DNA from: Candidatus Dependentiae bacterium
GTDB lineage: Bacteria > Babelota > Babeliae > Babelales > JACPOV01
Reading direction: 5' to 3'
DNA length: 64,000 nucleotides
NCBI GenBank assembly: GCA_016191325.1
Contig: JACPOV010000008.1
Coordinates: forward strand, 1-64,000
Made by a program: the position numbers and the translations under genes. Below are positions 27,266-35,718 of the stretch, one piece after another (position 1 is the stretch's first letter; every line of letters begins with the position of its first letter). Under the pieces are notes generated by a model, which had not been told where the DNA came from, ran no database searches, and saw only the letters and a list, made by a program, of their open reading frames with translations.

Positions 27266-28909
27266 TTAAAACAGATATTCAAGCCTGAATGAAGCTGAGT
27301 AGTCTTTACCGATACCGGCACTCAGGAATGTGTAATCTGCGGTAAGTGAAATGCACCAATCTCCGCATTTTCCAGGGTGATTGTAGGTGTACGCTCCAAA
27401 TAGTTTACTTTGGAAAGCAGATGGTTTTGTAGCTATATCTTTTCGTGCAAGAGCTTGGTTTTGCGATGAGGCGATTATTCTGCCGAGTTTTTCTTGCTGT
27501 TGCCACCAAAGATCATAGCCAAGATTCAGTGTTGATTGCTCTGCGATCCAAATGTCGGCCGCTGTTGAAAATTTAATAAGTACGCCTGGAAAAACCATAG
27601 TATTGTAAACGCGAGGGTAAAGTATCTGAATAAGTTGTTCTTGAATAAAATTCAGATCATTTGGGCAATCGGCAGGATTTTGCGCTACTGCATTGAAGCC
27701 AGCTTGATCTTTTGCGTTTATATAAAACCGCTTTTCCATTACAGGTAAAAGATATTCAAACTCTGCATGCGTATCAAAGCTAAAACGGGGGGTGACTTGC
27801 AATTTGCTATCGTACACAAAACCCAACCCAACGTGCCCACCATTGCCAATATTATCATCAAGTAAATTGGCAGAAAGTTTATCGAGCGCACCGAGTAAAA
27901 AGTTGATGGTTAATTGTTGAGCTTGCGCTCGTTCTGCATCGTCGCCGAGTGCTAGAAGGAGGATTTCGGCTAAATCAAAGGGAGGATGATCGCTGTTTTT
28001 TGGAAAATGAGATCCTTTCCATACTCCTTTGCTGAAAGCAAAAGCTGTTGGGATCGTTGCAAGAAAGCCCGCATTTACCCACAAGCTATCATTATCTACA
28101 AATGTGTAACCTGCAGTGAAACGGCTGTCGCCCAATCCAAACTTATCACTAATTAAATGCTGTTTTTTGAATGCTTCGAATTCTTCATTTTGTGTACCAC
28201 TCAAAGATGCCACTTCTGCAGGAATATCGTTACCCGTGTTAAAAAAACCGCTGACTTCTTGTTCTAATTGAGCTTTTTCCTGTTCATCGAGTTGAAAATT
28301 TCTTTCGATATACGCAAGGGGAGTTTTCCATTGAATAAGCCATTTACCTTTTTGTCGTTGAAACCAAAACATCAACGCTGCGCGCCGATCTTCAATCTCA
28401 ATGTCGCCAAGAAGTGATAAAATTTTTGGAATATTAAGACCCACAACTAATGAAGCAAGAGTATCGATTTGTGAGATCAGATTTTTATTGTCAAATGCCA
28501 AGTAATCACGTAATGCAAATGCATCATTATAGAAAGCCATTCGTGGCGTTTGGTTAACCCATAATTGACCGATAAGAGACCAAGTTTCAGGACGACAGAA
28601 CGGATAATAGAAAGCTGGATAATCAAGAATCGAGCGTTTAACTAATGGATTAGTACGCAAATAAACGTCATTGCGTAAAATAGTATCCGCTTCGATGATG
28701 TCGCCTGGATCTGCATCTGAGGGGCAATCGCGTGTTAAGAGAGCAAACGCTGCGGCCATCGCATTTTGGCCAGCTGGTTGATCTTGGATTGGCAATTCTT
28801 GATCAGGATAATCGTCATATTGTAAAAGAAGATCCATTGGGTTTGCCCAAAGTGGGAACAAACAAAGCATCGAGAGGATCTTTCTCCATTGTCTAAACAC
28901 ATAATTCAT
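27266..28909 (-). CDS. Predicted outer-membrane beta-barrel protein
   Basis: A 547-residue protein with a signal peptide ending near LWANP. The second half shows alternating strands with aromatic girdle residues (FTAGYTFVDNDSLWVNAGF; GHVGLGFVYDSKLQVTPRF; FEYLLPVMEKRFYINAK; LFGAYTYN; WCISLTADYTFLSAG) and the chain ends SFRLEYLF, a C-terminal aromatic typical of BAM substrates. The N-terminal half is more helical. I do not recognise a named family. It suggests a diderm envelope. Confidence 0.65.
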   Translation of the reverse strand: MNYVFRQWRKILSMLCLFPLWANPMDLLLQYDDYPDQELPIQDQPAGQNAMAAAFALLTRDCPSDADPGDIIEADTILRNDVYLRTNPLVKRSILDYPAFYYPFCRPETWSLIGQLWVNQTPRMAFYNDAFALRDYLAFDNKNLISQIDTLASLVVGLNIPKILSLLGDIEIEDRRAALMFWFQRQKGKWLIQWKTPLAYIERNFQLDEQEKAQLEQEVSGFFNTGNDIPAEVASLSGTQNEEFEAFKKQHLISDKFGLGDSRFTAGYTFVDNDSLWVNAGFLATIPTAFAFSKGVWKGSHFPKNSDHPPFDLAEILLLALGDDAERAQAQQLTINFLLGALDKLSANLLDDNIGNGGHVGLGFVYDSKLQVTPRFSFDTHAEFEYLLPVMEKRFYINAKDQAGFNAVAQNPADCPNDLNFIQEQLIQILYPRVYNTMVFPGVLIKFSTAADIWIAEQSTLNLGYDLWWQQQEKLGRIIASSQNQALARKDIATKPSAFQSKLFGAYTYNHPGKCGDWCISLTADYTFLSAGIGKDYSASFRLEYLF

Positions 28910-29203
28910 AGGATACCATTTAGTGTTAAAATGGGTGATTTATTTTTCAAGTAATACAGTAACGCAGTATTTGAGAGTATAACTAACAAGCTGAACGCTC
29001 CATAGTTCTACCTGCTCATAAAGTTATGAATGAGCAGAAAAATGATATTTTTTTTACAGCTAGTTTATTTATTTGAGTACAGGGTATCGTACCATATTTT
29101 TTTTTGAGTAGCAAAAGAGGTCAAATTAACTGGCTTTTTGTGCTTAAAGAGGTAACCTAAAAAAAGACCTCTGTTTTACATATTTAACACTTTGGTATTG
29201 TCC

Positions 29204-29935
29204 ATGAGCGAATTACATAAAAATCCTCGCGTTGTTTCCCTTGAAGGCAATATAGGCGCAGGTAAATCAACTTTTTTAAAACTTGTTGAGCGTGCATTGT
29301 TGGTTCAAGCGATATTTGAACCGCACGCTAAATGGCAACAGGTTGGTGGAACTGAGAACTTGTTAGAACGTTTTTATGCCGACGGTCAGCGTTGGGCATA
29401 TACTTTTCAAACATATGCTTTTGTAACGCGCGTTATGGAGCAGGAAGCTCATGCTCGTAAAAGCAGATATCCTGTGCAAGTACTCGAGCGTTCTGTGTTT
29501 TCTGATCGGTATTGTTTTGCAAAAAATGCTTTTGAACAAGGGCTCATGAACGCACTTGAGTGGAAATTGTATCAAGAATGGTTTTCCTGGCTTGTCGATG
29601 GCTATGTTGCGCAACCTGCGGGATTTATTTATTTGCGTACAACCCCAGAAGTGTGTTACGAGCGTCTCAAGAAACGAAATCGTTCAGAAGAGCGAAATGT
29701 TTCTCTCGATTATTTGCGTACAATTCACGAAAAGCATGAACAATGGTTGATCGAGCGCCTGGATATTTCGGCAATCGAGCAGAATGTGCCATTGCTTGTT
29801 CTTTCTGTGGATAAAGATTTTGAGCATGATAGGCAAGAACAACTAAGATTGATGAAATCAATTGCAGAATTTTTTGGTATCGATTTTAGGAATATCGATC
29901 GTGCAGAATTTGCGCAAGAAACAGCGTCATTGTAA
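29204..29935 (+). CDS. Deoxynucleoside kinase, second paralog
   Basis: A 243-residue dNK-family kinase starting at ATG 29204 (an upstream in-frame TTG at 29192 is less likely). The P-loop LEGNIGAGKSTFLKLVE, ERSVFSDRYCF, FIYLRTTPEVCYERLKKRNR (lid) and the overall layout are shared with the kinase at 22509, from which it differs in the substrate-pocket region. The pair may divide purine and pyrimidine deoxynucleosides, as dCK/dGK and dAK enzymes do; specificity cannot be read directly. It precedes the ATP synthase genes but is separated by 71 bp. Confidence 0.88.
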   Translation: MSELHKNPRVVSLEGNIGAGKSTFLKLVERALLVQAIFEPHAKWQQVGGTENLLERFYADGQRWAYTFQTYAFVTRVMEQEAHARKSRYPVQVLERSVFSDRYCFAKNAFEQGLMNALEWKLYQEWFSWLVDGYVAQPAGFIYLRTTPEVCYERLKKRNRSEERNVSLDYLRTIHEKHEQWLIERLDISAIEQNVPLLVLSVDKDFEHDRQEQLRLMKSIAEFFGIDFRNIDRAEFAQETASL

Positions 29936-30006
29936 ATGAAATCGAAAATACGGTAGACTAAAAAAAATATATTTTTAAAGATCCTTAAGTGGTGGAAGGG
30001 GTTTTT

Positions 30007-30270
30007 ATGAACGTCGGTATCGAGGGAATCTACATAGCAAAAGCTGCGGCATTTATTGGTGCGGCGCTTGCAATGGGTATTGGCACAATAGCTCCGGCAT
30101 ATGGCCAGGGACTTGTTGGTGCAAAAGCATGCGAAAATATTGGAAAATTTCCAGAAAGTGCAAAAGATATTCGGGGTGCTCTTGTTATGGCACTCGGCAT
30201 TATTGAGTCATCAGCTGTTTATGCGTTATTGGTAGCTGGTGGTTTAATTTTTGTGGGATACAGTCTTTAA
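30007..30270 (+). CDS. atpE: F-type ATP synthase subunit c with sodium-binding signature
   Basis: An 87-residue two-helix hairpin proteolipid that forms the rotor ring. I start it at ATG 30007 behind GGAAGGGG. Helix 1 carries the Gly-rich AALAMGIGTIAP and GQG; helix 2 has the ion-binding carboxylate E67 in ALGIIESSAVYALL. Q34, I65, E67, S68, S69 and Y72 sit at the spacing of the sodium-coordinating residues Q32, V63, E65, S66, T67 and Y70 of Ilyobacter tartaricus. A sodium-coupled enzyme is therefore plausible. Subunit a is not upstream. Confidence 0.93.
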   Translation: MNVGIEGIYIAKAAAFIGAALAMGIGTIAPAYGQGLVGAKACENIGKFPESAKDIRGALVMALGIIESSAVYALLVAGGLIFVGYSL

Positions 30271-30276
30271 ACGCTA

Positions 30277-30332
30277 CCGGAATGCTCCGTGTAGCTTGCT
30301 TTGGAAAAATCCAAACGTATTGGCTATTCCGG
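30277..30332 (+). promoter_or_regulatory. Nested hairpins between atpE and atpF
   Basis: Outer arms CCGGAAT (30277-30283) and ATTCCGG (30326-30332) enclose an inner TTGGA-AAAA-TCCAA hairpin (30301-30314). The structure fills most of the 83-bp gap between the c and b genes. It may adjust c versus b expression by processing or partial termination. Confidence 0.45.
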
Positions 30333-30353
30333 CAATAATGAAGAGATTGTTCT

Positions 30354-30728
30354 ATGCTAATTAACGCAACTTTTTTTGTGCAAATGATTAACTTTGCGAT
30401 CGCTTATATTGCGCTCGATAGAATTCTTTTGCGCTCGGTTGTTAAAGATATTCAAACGCAAAATCAGCAAGATCGCGCTCTTACTGCGCAATTGGAAAAA
30501 AGCCAAAGACAAATAGAAGAGCTTAAGAAAAAAGAAGTGGCTCGTTGGCGAGAATGGCAATCTATTTTTAAACTTAAGTTGCCACAGTTCAAACAAGAGA
30601 GCGCAGTAATTAATCAAGAACTCATTCTCAAACCTGAAGAGCCGGATAAAGCAAAAGTTGATCGAATGCGCGATGAAATTGCTGGCGTTATTGTCAAACG
30701 TATCGGAGCTTTTCATGATCGGCATTAG
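30354..30728 (+). CDS. atpF: F-type ATP synthase subunit b (first copy)
   Basis: A 124-residue stator subunit. The N-terminal INATFFVQMINFAIAYIALDRILLRSVV is the characteristic b-type membrane anchor. A charged coiled coil follows (ALTAQLEKSQRQIEELKKKE). It is shorter than typical b proteins (about 160 residues). It overlaps the next b-type gene by 14 bp, so the two are translated in tandem, consistent with a b/b' heterodimer. Confidence 0.85.
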   Translation: MLINATFFVQMINFAIAYIALDRILLRSVVKDIQTQNQQDRALTAQLEKSQRQIEELKKKEVARWREWQSIFKLKLPQFKQESAVINQELILKPEEPDKAKVDRMRDEIAGVIVKRIGAFHDRH

Positions 30729-31203
30729 TACGATTTTCTTCAGATTACTCAATGCAGCTGTTGTGTTTGCATTGCTCGGTTACGCTTTTTTCAAATATAT
30801 TTTGCCTTCGATCTCTAAAATTCTTTTGCAAGAAGATGCTGCTGAAAAAAATAGGCAGATGAAAAAAGAGATGCTCAATGAGTTAGAAAAAGAAATGGAG
30901 CATACGCTTACAGCACAAGAAAAATTAGGCGATAAACTATCAACATATATTGGCAAATGGGTGCAGGTAGTAGAAAAGAATAAGACGATTGCGCTTCAGG
31001 CACAAGATACTATTGCTGCACAAAACCAAGAACGAGCCGTGGTCCGTTTACAGCAAGCGCAAGATTCGCTTATAAAAAAAGAGATTATTAATCCGGCAAT
31101 TGAACAAGCACGCGTAGAGCTCAAAGAACATTTTTCTCATAAGCAGATGGGCGATCAGTATCTTAACCAACTAGTCGCCGCCTTAGAAAAGAAGAAAATA
31201 TGA
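30715..31203 (+). CDS. F-type ATP synthase subunit b' (second copy)
   Basis: A 162-residue protein starting at ATG 30715 behind GGAGC, inside the end of the previous gene; the frame is open further upstream but a start there would lack a membrane N-terminus. The anchor FFRLLNAAVVFALLGYAFFKYILPSI is followed by a long coiled coil of Lys, Glu and Gln. Two unequal b-type subunits imply a heterodimeric peripheral stalk as in cyanobacteria. Its TGA overlaps the delta start (ATGA). Confidence 0.82.
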   Translation: MIGISTIFFRLLNAAVVFALLGYAFFKYILPSISKILLQEDAAEKNRQMKKEMLNELEKEMEHTLTAQEKLGDKLSTYIGKWVQVVEKNKTIALQAQDTIAAQNQERAVVRLQQAQDSLIKKEIINPAIEQARVELKEHFSHKQMGDQYLNQLVAALEKKKI

Positions 31204-31748
31204 ATAAAGATTATGTTCCATTAGCACGGAAATATGCGATCGCGTATCTGAATGCTTTTGGTAATACGCTTAATCAAAAAGCAGTGAGTGAGATTGCATT
31301 GATTGGCGACTTTTTTGAACATAATCGTTCAGTTCTCTTTTTTTTGAAGTTGCCCGCAAAATTTAACCGCGTTAAGGTGCATATTATTAAACGATTGCGT
31401 GAACAATTGCCGATGAGCGAGCATCTTACAAAGCTTATCGATCTTCTGCTTTCGCAACAGCGACTTTTTATGCTGCCAACTGTTTGCGCGAGCATAAAAG
31501 AAGTTTTTGACGAAAAAAATGGGATTATTCATGCGCGACTTGAAAGTTCGCATCCACTTGATGAAAAACAAATCGCTATTCTTAAAAATTATTTTGAGCA
31601 ATTAACAGGAACAAAAATCGAAGCCCAGCCGGTAGTAAAACCTTCGCTCATTGCGGGAGTTCGGCTTCAAGCCGATACGGTTCTTTGGGAATATTCGGTT
31701 GCAAAGCAGTTACGGAATGCAGAAAGGCTATTAAGCAATGGAGATTAA
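31200..31748 (+). CDS. atpH: F-type ATP synthase subunit delta
   Basis: A 182-residue stator cap protein. The N-terminal segment PLARKYAIAYLNAFGN matches the family's A-RYA-AL start, the N-terminal domain is helical, and the C-terminal part (IIHARLESSHPLDEKQIAILKNYFEQLTGTKIEAQPVVKPSLIAG) contains the family's GGxxI-type ending (IAGVRLQADTVLWEYSV). It overlaps b' by 4 bp and alpha by 11 bp, so translation is tightly coupled. Confidence 0.9.
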   Translation: MNKDYVPLARKYAIAYLNAFGNTLNQKAVSEIALIGDFFEHNRSVLFFLKLPAKFNRVKVHIIKRLREQLPMSEHLTKLIDLLLSQQRLFMLPTVCASIKEVFDEKNGIIHARLESSHPLDEKQIAILKNYFEQLTGTKIEAQPVVKPSLIAGVRLQADTVLWEYSVAKQLRNAERLLSNGD

Positions 31749-33240
31749 GAGCTCTGATCTTATTTCCTTATTTGAAAAAGCGTTAAACAATATTGATCAA
31801 GCACAACTTGAAGAGATTGGTGTCGTTATTCAAGTGGGCGATTCAATGTGCAAAGTGCATGGGTTGCGTAACGCAGTTTTGGGTGAGCTCGTCACTTTTG
31901 AAGGCGGTAATCGCGGGATTATATTTAATTTAGATGAAGATTACGTTTCGATTTTTCTTTTTGATGCTGCAATTGCGGTCGATGAACTCGAAGTGGTAAA
32001 ACGAACCGGCAGTGTTTTCAAAGTTCCAGTCGGAAATAGTTTACTCGGCCGTGTTATCGATGCGGTAGGAAAACCGATAGATGGACTCGGGGCAATAAAC
32101 ATTGAAGAAGCAAGATCGATCGAAGCAGAAGCTCCGGGCATTATTGAACGCAGTCCTATTAATCAATCGCTAGAGACTGGCATCATGGCAATCGATGCAC
32201 TAATTCCAATTGGCAGAGGCCAGCGCGAACTGATTATTGGTAATCGCAATACTGGAAAAACTGCAGTTGTTCTTGATACTATCGTGCATCAAAAAGATAA
32301 AAATGTTTTGTGCGTCTATGTTTCTATTGGTCAGCGACAAGCAAACTTGGCTCGCTTTATAAAAACACTTGAAGAGCATGGTGCGCTTGAATACACCGTT
32401 GTCGTAAGTGCTGATTCCAGTGATACGGTGCTTCGCCAATATGTTGCTCCGTATGTAGGATGTTCAATCGCAGAATATTTCCGCGATCAAGGCAGAGATG
32501 TTTTGGTGGTGTACGATGATTTGAGTAATCATGCGATTGCGTATCGCGAAATGTCGCTCCTTTTGCGCAGATCTCCGGGCCGCGAAGCATATCCTGGCGA
32601 CGTTTTTTATTTACATTCTCGTTTACTTGAGCGTGCTGGAAAATTAGAAAAAGGCGGATCGATCACAGCGCTTCCCGTAGTGCAAATTCAAAGCGATGAT
32701 ATCACTGCGTACATTCCAACTAATTTAATTTCGATTACTGATGGGCAAATTTTCTTAGATACGCATCTTTTCAATCAGGGTGTTCGCCCGGCAGTTAACG
32801 TTGAACTGTCGGTTTCTCGCGTTGGTGGTGCAGCGCAAACAAAAGCAATTAAGAAAATGACGCGCGCATTGCGCCTTGAATTGGCTCAGTATCATGAGCT
32901 TCTTGATTTTGCGCAGTTTGGAACCGAGCTTGATCCGGTTGCGCAAAAGCGATTAAACCGTGGTGCGTTAGCAGTGGAACTTCTCAAGCAGCCGCAGTTT
33001 GCTGGCTATAGTTTTGTCGATCAATCGCTCATGCTTTTCTTGCTGAAAGAAAATTTCTTGGATGCATTACCGATTAGAGACGTGCAAACCTATGCACAGC
33101 AATTTGTAAGTTATGTAAAATCGATTTATCAAGAAACATACGAAACGATTTTTAAGACTCAGGATGTTTCAGAAGAAACGCAAAATAAGCTTGTAGAAAT
33201 TGCTCGAGAATTTACCAAGATTTTCATACCAAAAGCATAA
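31738..33240 (+). CDS. atpA: F-type ATP synthase subunit alpha
   Basis: A 500-residue non-catalytic nucleotide-binding subunit of F1. The P-loop is IGNRNTGKTAVV (usually GDRQTGKT), followed by VYVSIGQRQANLARF and the signature ALPVVQIQSDDITAYIPTNLISITDGQIFLD. The arginine finger region SVSRVGGAAQTKAIKK is conserved, so assembly with beta is expected. Gamma, beta and epsilon do not follow; a tRNA gene does. The ATP synthase genes must be split between at least two loci. Confidence 0.97.
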   Translation: MEIKSSDLISLFEKALNNIDQAQLEEIGVVIQVGDSMCKVHGLRNAVLGELVTFEGGNRGIIFNLDEDYVSIFLFDAAIAVDELEVVKRTGSVFKVPVGNSLLGRVIDAVGKPIDGLGAINIEEARSIEAEAPGIIERSPINQSLETGIMAIDALIPIGRGQRELIIGNRNTGKTAVVLDTIVHQKDKNVLCVYVSIGQRQANLARFIKTLEEHGALEYTVVVSADSSDTVLRQYVAPYVGCSIAEYFRDQGRDVLVVYDDLSNHAIAYREMSLLLRRSPGREAYPGDVFYLHSRLLERAGKLEKGGSITALPVVQIQSDDITAYIPTNLISITDGQIFLDTHLFNQGVRPAVNVELSVSRVGGAAQTKAIKKMTRALRLELAQYHELLDFAQFGTELDPVAQKRLNRGALAVELLKQPQFAGYSFVDQSLMLFLLKENFLDALPIRDVQTYAQQFVSYVKSIYQETYETIFKTQDVSEETQNKLVEIAREFTKIFIPKA

Positions 33241-33299
33241 ACGAACTATAATTGCGCAAATGAGATAATTGTGCACTTTAAAAAGTTCTCTTTCTTGCG

Positions 33300-33305
33300 T
33301 ATACT
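33300..33305 (+). promoter_or_regulatory. -10 element of the tRNA-Arg promoter
   Basis: TATACT lies 21 bp before the tRNA. A weak -35 candidate (TTTAAA, 33277-33282) is spaced 17 bp upstream. Confidence 0.5.
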
Positions 33306-33326
33306 ATAGCCGCATATCTTTTTTAC

Positions 33327-33403
<77 letters not shown>

Positions 33404-33600
33404 TCGTTGACTATCGGACAATTTTAGTATCTCATTGAATGGCTTTTGAGCGTCGTAGACGAGGTTTTCATCTTCAAGCTTCAGGTTCGATAGTACGAGC
33501 TTGATTAATTGCCTTTTTTCCTCAACTTCAGAACTTTCAAATAATTCGTGCGCCTGGTTTATTAAGACCAGCACATATTTTGCAGTCATATAATAGCTAT
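33404..33600 (-). pseudogene. Large serine recombinase, C-terminal fragment
   Basis: The minus-strand frame reads YYMTAKYVLVLINQAHELF, then SSEVEEKRQLIKLVLSNLKL and a segment like the family's AQKPFxxIL ending with W near the tRNA. This is the end of the coiled-coil/C-terminal region of resolvase-type recombinases. The catalytic and zinc-binding parts are missing, and the reading frame runs into the antisense of the tRNA, so it is a relic. It probably belonged to the integrase of the element that used this tRNA-Arg as attachment site. Confidence 0.75.
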
Positions 33601-33782
33601 ATGAATATAAGTTTGTAAGAGTAGATGTAGCCGGTTTTTGGACAGGAAAACCAAAGCAAGATTATCAGCAAATTATCAAAGATCAGGCCCAAGATGGCTG
33701 GCGCTTATTTGAAATTTTTGCACCAGTTGGTACTAAGGGCTACGCAGATTTTTTCGAGCTGATATTCGAGCGAGAGATATAA
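33597..33782 (+). pseudogene. DUF4177-family gene lacking its start codon
   Basis: The frame reads YEYKFVRVDVAGFWTGKPK, then a segment containing IIKDQAQDGWRLFEIFAP and YADFFELIFEREI before TAA. This covers nearly the full length (60 residues) of the small DUF4177 family, including its conserved Gly-Trp-Arg-Leu and FELIFE motifs. The codons before Tyr are TAG CTA, so no ATG, GTG or TTG remains. The junction falls where the recombinase fragment begins on the other strand, consistent with a deletion. Confidence 0.65.
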
Positions 33783-33828
33783 AAAGCCTATTGATCAAAG
33801 CTAAATCTTTACGGGTTTGAATTTCATT

Positions 33829-34002
33829 AATTGCTCTCGAATTACCGCAAAAGGGCTTTGAGTCCCTGGTAAATTGATCTTATTTGCATCAGCCATGAGG
33901 CTGCCTGCTTCTTTTCCTGTCCGCCAAAGCTCATTGATGAGCGACGGCTGGATGTTCTTCTGTGCTGACGCGCGCAATAAGTATAGCCTTCATGATGCTC
34001 CA
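33829..34002 (-). repeat. 174-bp repeat, copy 1 (recombinase N-terminal relic)
   Basis: This repeat is gap-free against the copy at 34851-35024. On the minus strand it contains a ribosome site (GGAG), then an ATG at 33993 and MKAILIARVSTEEH, the N-terminus of a serine recombinase, which ends at a TGA after 20 codons. A second frame is open across the rest (INELWRTGKEAGSLMADAN). It is most likely the 5' end of a broken recombinase gene. Confidence 0.75.
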
Positions 34003-34166
34003 GAGATAATAAATTCTTTGTTCTAAAGCATTGTAGCATGGGCAAGTGGAACGTTAAGAATGGAATTAAAAGATGGGAGAAACTTCTACAGCATTGATAA
34101 GTTTTATATAAAGATAAAGAGGATCCATGAAGCAAAAGTACATGGATCCGAAGTTACATTTATTTT

Positions 34167-34544
34167 TTACTCGAAAGCGTTAATCAATATAGTATCAGCG
34201 TCAGATAGCTGAAAGTTGGGATCGTGGGCCAGTTTTTTGAGTGCGTCTCTAGATTCCGCTGCTCGTGCTAGGAAATTCTGTGCTCTGGATTTTTCGTTTG
34301 CTGATGATCTGGGGTCGTTAAGGGCTCTCAACCATACTCTTTCTACTCCTTGAATCATTTCTATGAAATGAGGGACGCTAGCGCGCTGTATATCGTCAAG
34401 CCTTACTAATTCCTCATATTTTTCTTGAAATAAGGGCGATTGGAATTGGTTAAGGTTGGTGGTTGCTGGGCGGTATACTGCGCATTGCATCGGCACTGCT
34501 ATTGCCAGCAACGATAACATAATTAGTTTTGAACCGAGTTTCAT
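34167..34544 (-). CDS. Small exported protein, unknown
   Basis: A 125-residue protein starting behind AAAGGATACTCT. The signal peptide (LIMLSLLAIAVPMQCA) may contain a lipobox-like Cys, but the exact cleavage is unclear. The mature part is helical and charged (EKYEELVRLDDIQ; RAQNFLARAAESRDALKKLA). I recognise no family. It lies between the two 174-bp repeats and may be cargo of the decayed element. Confidence 0.6.
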   Translation of the reverse strand: MKLGSKLIMLSLLAIAVPMQCAVYRPATTNLNQFQSPLFQEKYEELVRLDDIQRASVPHFIEMIQGVERVWLRALNDPRSSANEKSRAQNFLARAAESRDALKKLAHDPNFQLSDADTILINAFE

Positions 34545-34850
34545 AGAGTATCCTTTTTTTATACATAAAGTTTAGCTTAGTTTAGCTGTTGATTGGTCAT
34601 GATTCTATGTAAATCATATTATAAATATATACGATTTGTAAATAAATCTAGTATGGTGCCAAATTTTCTAGGGCAACATATTTTATAGCGCAACTCTAGC
34701 AAATAGTTTTTCTGTACGACGTGGGCAAATGGCCAAAAGGATGCGGTGGGTAGTCTCTAAAAACTGGAACGGCCCCTTCGCACAAAACATGTGAGCGGAA
34801 TTGCTTAAGAAGTAAATAATTTAGAGAACTTTATTGATGTAAATCTTTCC
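34545..34850. other. 306-bp stretch with no recognised feature
   Basis: AT-rich sequence between a small exported-protein gene and the second 174-bp repeat. It holds the promoter side of the minus-strand gene. No ORF of convincing length, RNA or hairpin stands out; gene relics too decayed to recognise are possible. Confidence 0.4.
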
Positions 34851-35024
34851 AATTGCTCTCTAATGACTCCAAAAGGGCTTTGAATCCCCGGTAAATTGAT
34901 CTTATTTGCATCAGCCATGAGGCTGCCTGCTTCTTTTCCTGTCCGCCAAAGCTCATTGATGAGCGACGGCTGGATGTTCTTCGGTGCTGACGCGCGCAAT
35001 GAGAATTGCTTTCATGATGCTCCA
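34851..35024 (-). repeat. 174-bp repeat, copy 2 (recombinase N-terminal relic)
   Basis: Gap-free match to 33829-34002. The minus-strand ATG at 35015 opens MKAILIARVSTEEH, as in copy 1. All five base differences between copies in the first 13 codons are synonymous in this frame. Past the early TGA, another frame stays open to 34805. Confidence 0.75.
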
Positions 35025-35165
35025 CGAGATTGAATGTAATTCTGATTTCCGCAAGCAGTGTACCATGGAAGGGAAAAGTTCAGAACGAGATGATGAGAAA
35101 TGAAAGAATTTATTTAGTGTTGTTCAAAGAAATTAGGCGAACGAGCGCCCATTTCTTTGTCATTT

Positions 35166-35579
35166 TTATTTTTTTAGTAGCGCAGTAATGCCAGCGTTTA
35201 CGTATGCGATTAAAATGGTTGATGGAACGAGAAGACTCATAGAAGCTAGATCGCATTTATTCCATATTCTACTTTGATAATTAATTGCTTGTACGTTTGC
35301 TTGTGACTGATTAAGTGCCCTATTCTCAGTATGCTTCTTTGTTTCTATACGGGACACGCAATAGACTGCTGTACCAAATACTAAAGTGCTTAGGCCACCC
35401 ATAATAATGGGATTATTCATTGTGGTTTCGCTGATATTTTTTATAAAAAATTTATCAAAGAATGAATTTACAAATAGGTTAGGAAGAGGTGAAATAGGAT
35501 GATTATTGGCGCTCATATATATAGATTGGTTGAGGAACGCAAACCCAAAGATGCTGAGAATAAATTTTTTATGAAGCAT
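35166..35579 (-). CDS. Small membrane protein, unknown
   Basis: A 137-residue protein behind GAGAGGATCAT. It has an N-terminal hydrophobic segment that may be a signal peptide (FILSIFGFAFLNQSIYMSA), a central membrane stretch (PIIMGGLSTLVFGTAVYCV), and a C-terminal one (ASMSLLVPSTILIAYVNAGI). No family recognised. It lies in the accessory region after tRNA-Arg and may be element cargo or a lineage-specific gene. Confidence 0.55.
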   Translation of the reverse strand: MLHKKFILSIFGFAFLNQSIYMSANNHPISPLPNLFVNSFFDKFFIKNISETTMNNPIIMGGLSTLVFGTAVYCVSRIETKKHTENRALNQSQANVQAINYQSRIWNKCDLASMSLLVPSTILIAYVNAGITALLKK

Positions 35580-35718
35580 ATGATCCTCTCTTAATATTCA
35601 TTTTGTATGTTGTCGCAAAATATGCATAAATAGATATTTATAGTAACAAAATGAGAATTAATATCAATTAGAATAGAAGTTTATTTGTTTAGTTGCACAG
35701 GACTGAATTTCATTTGAT

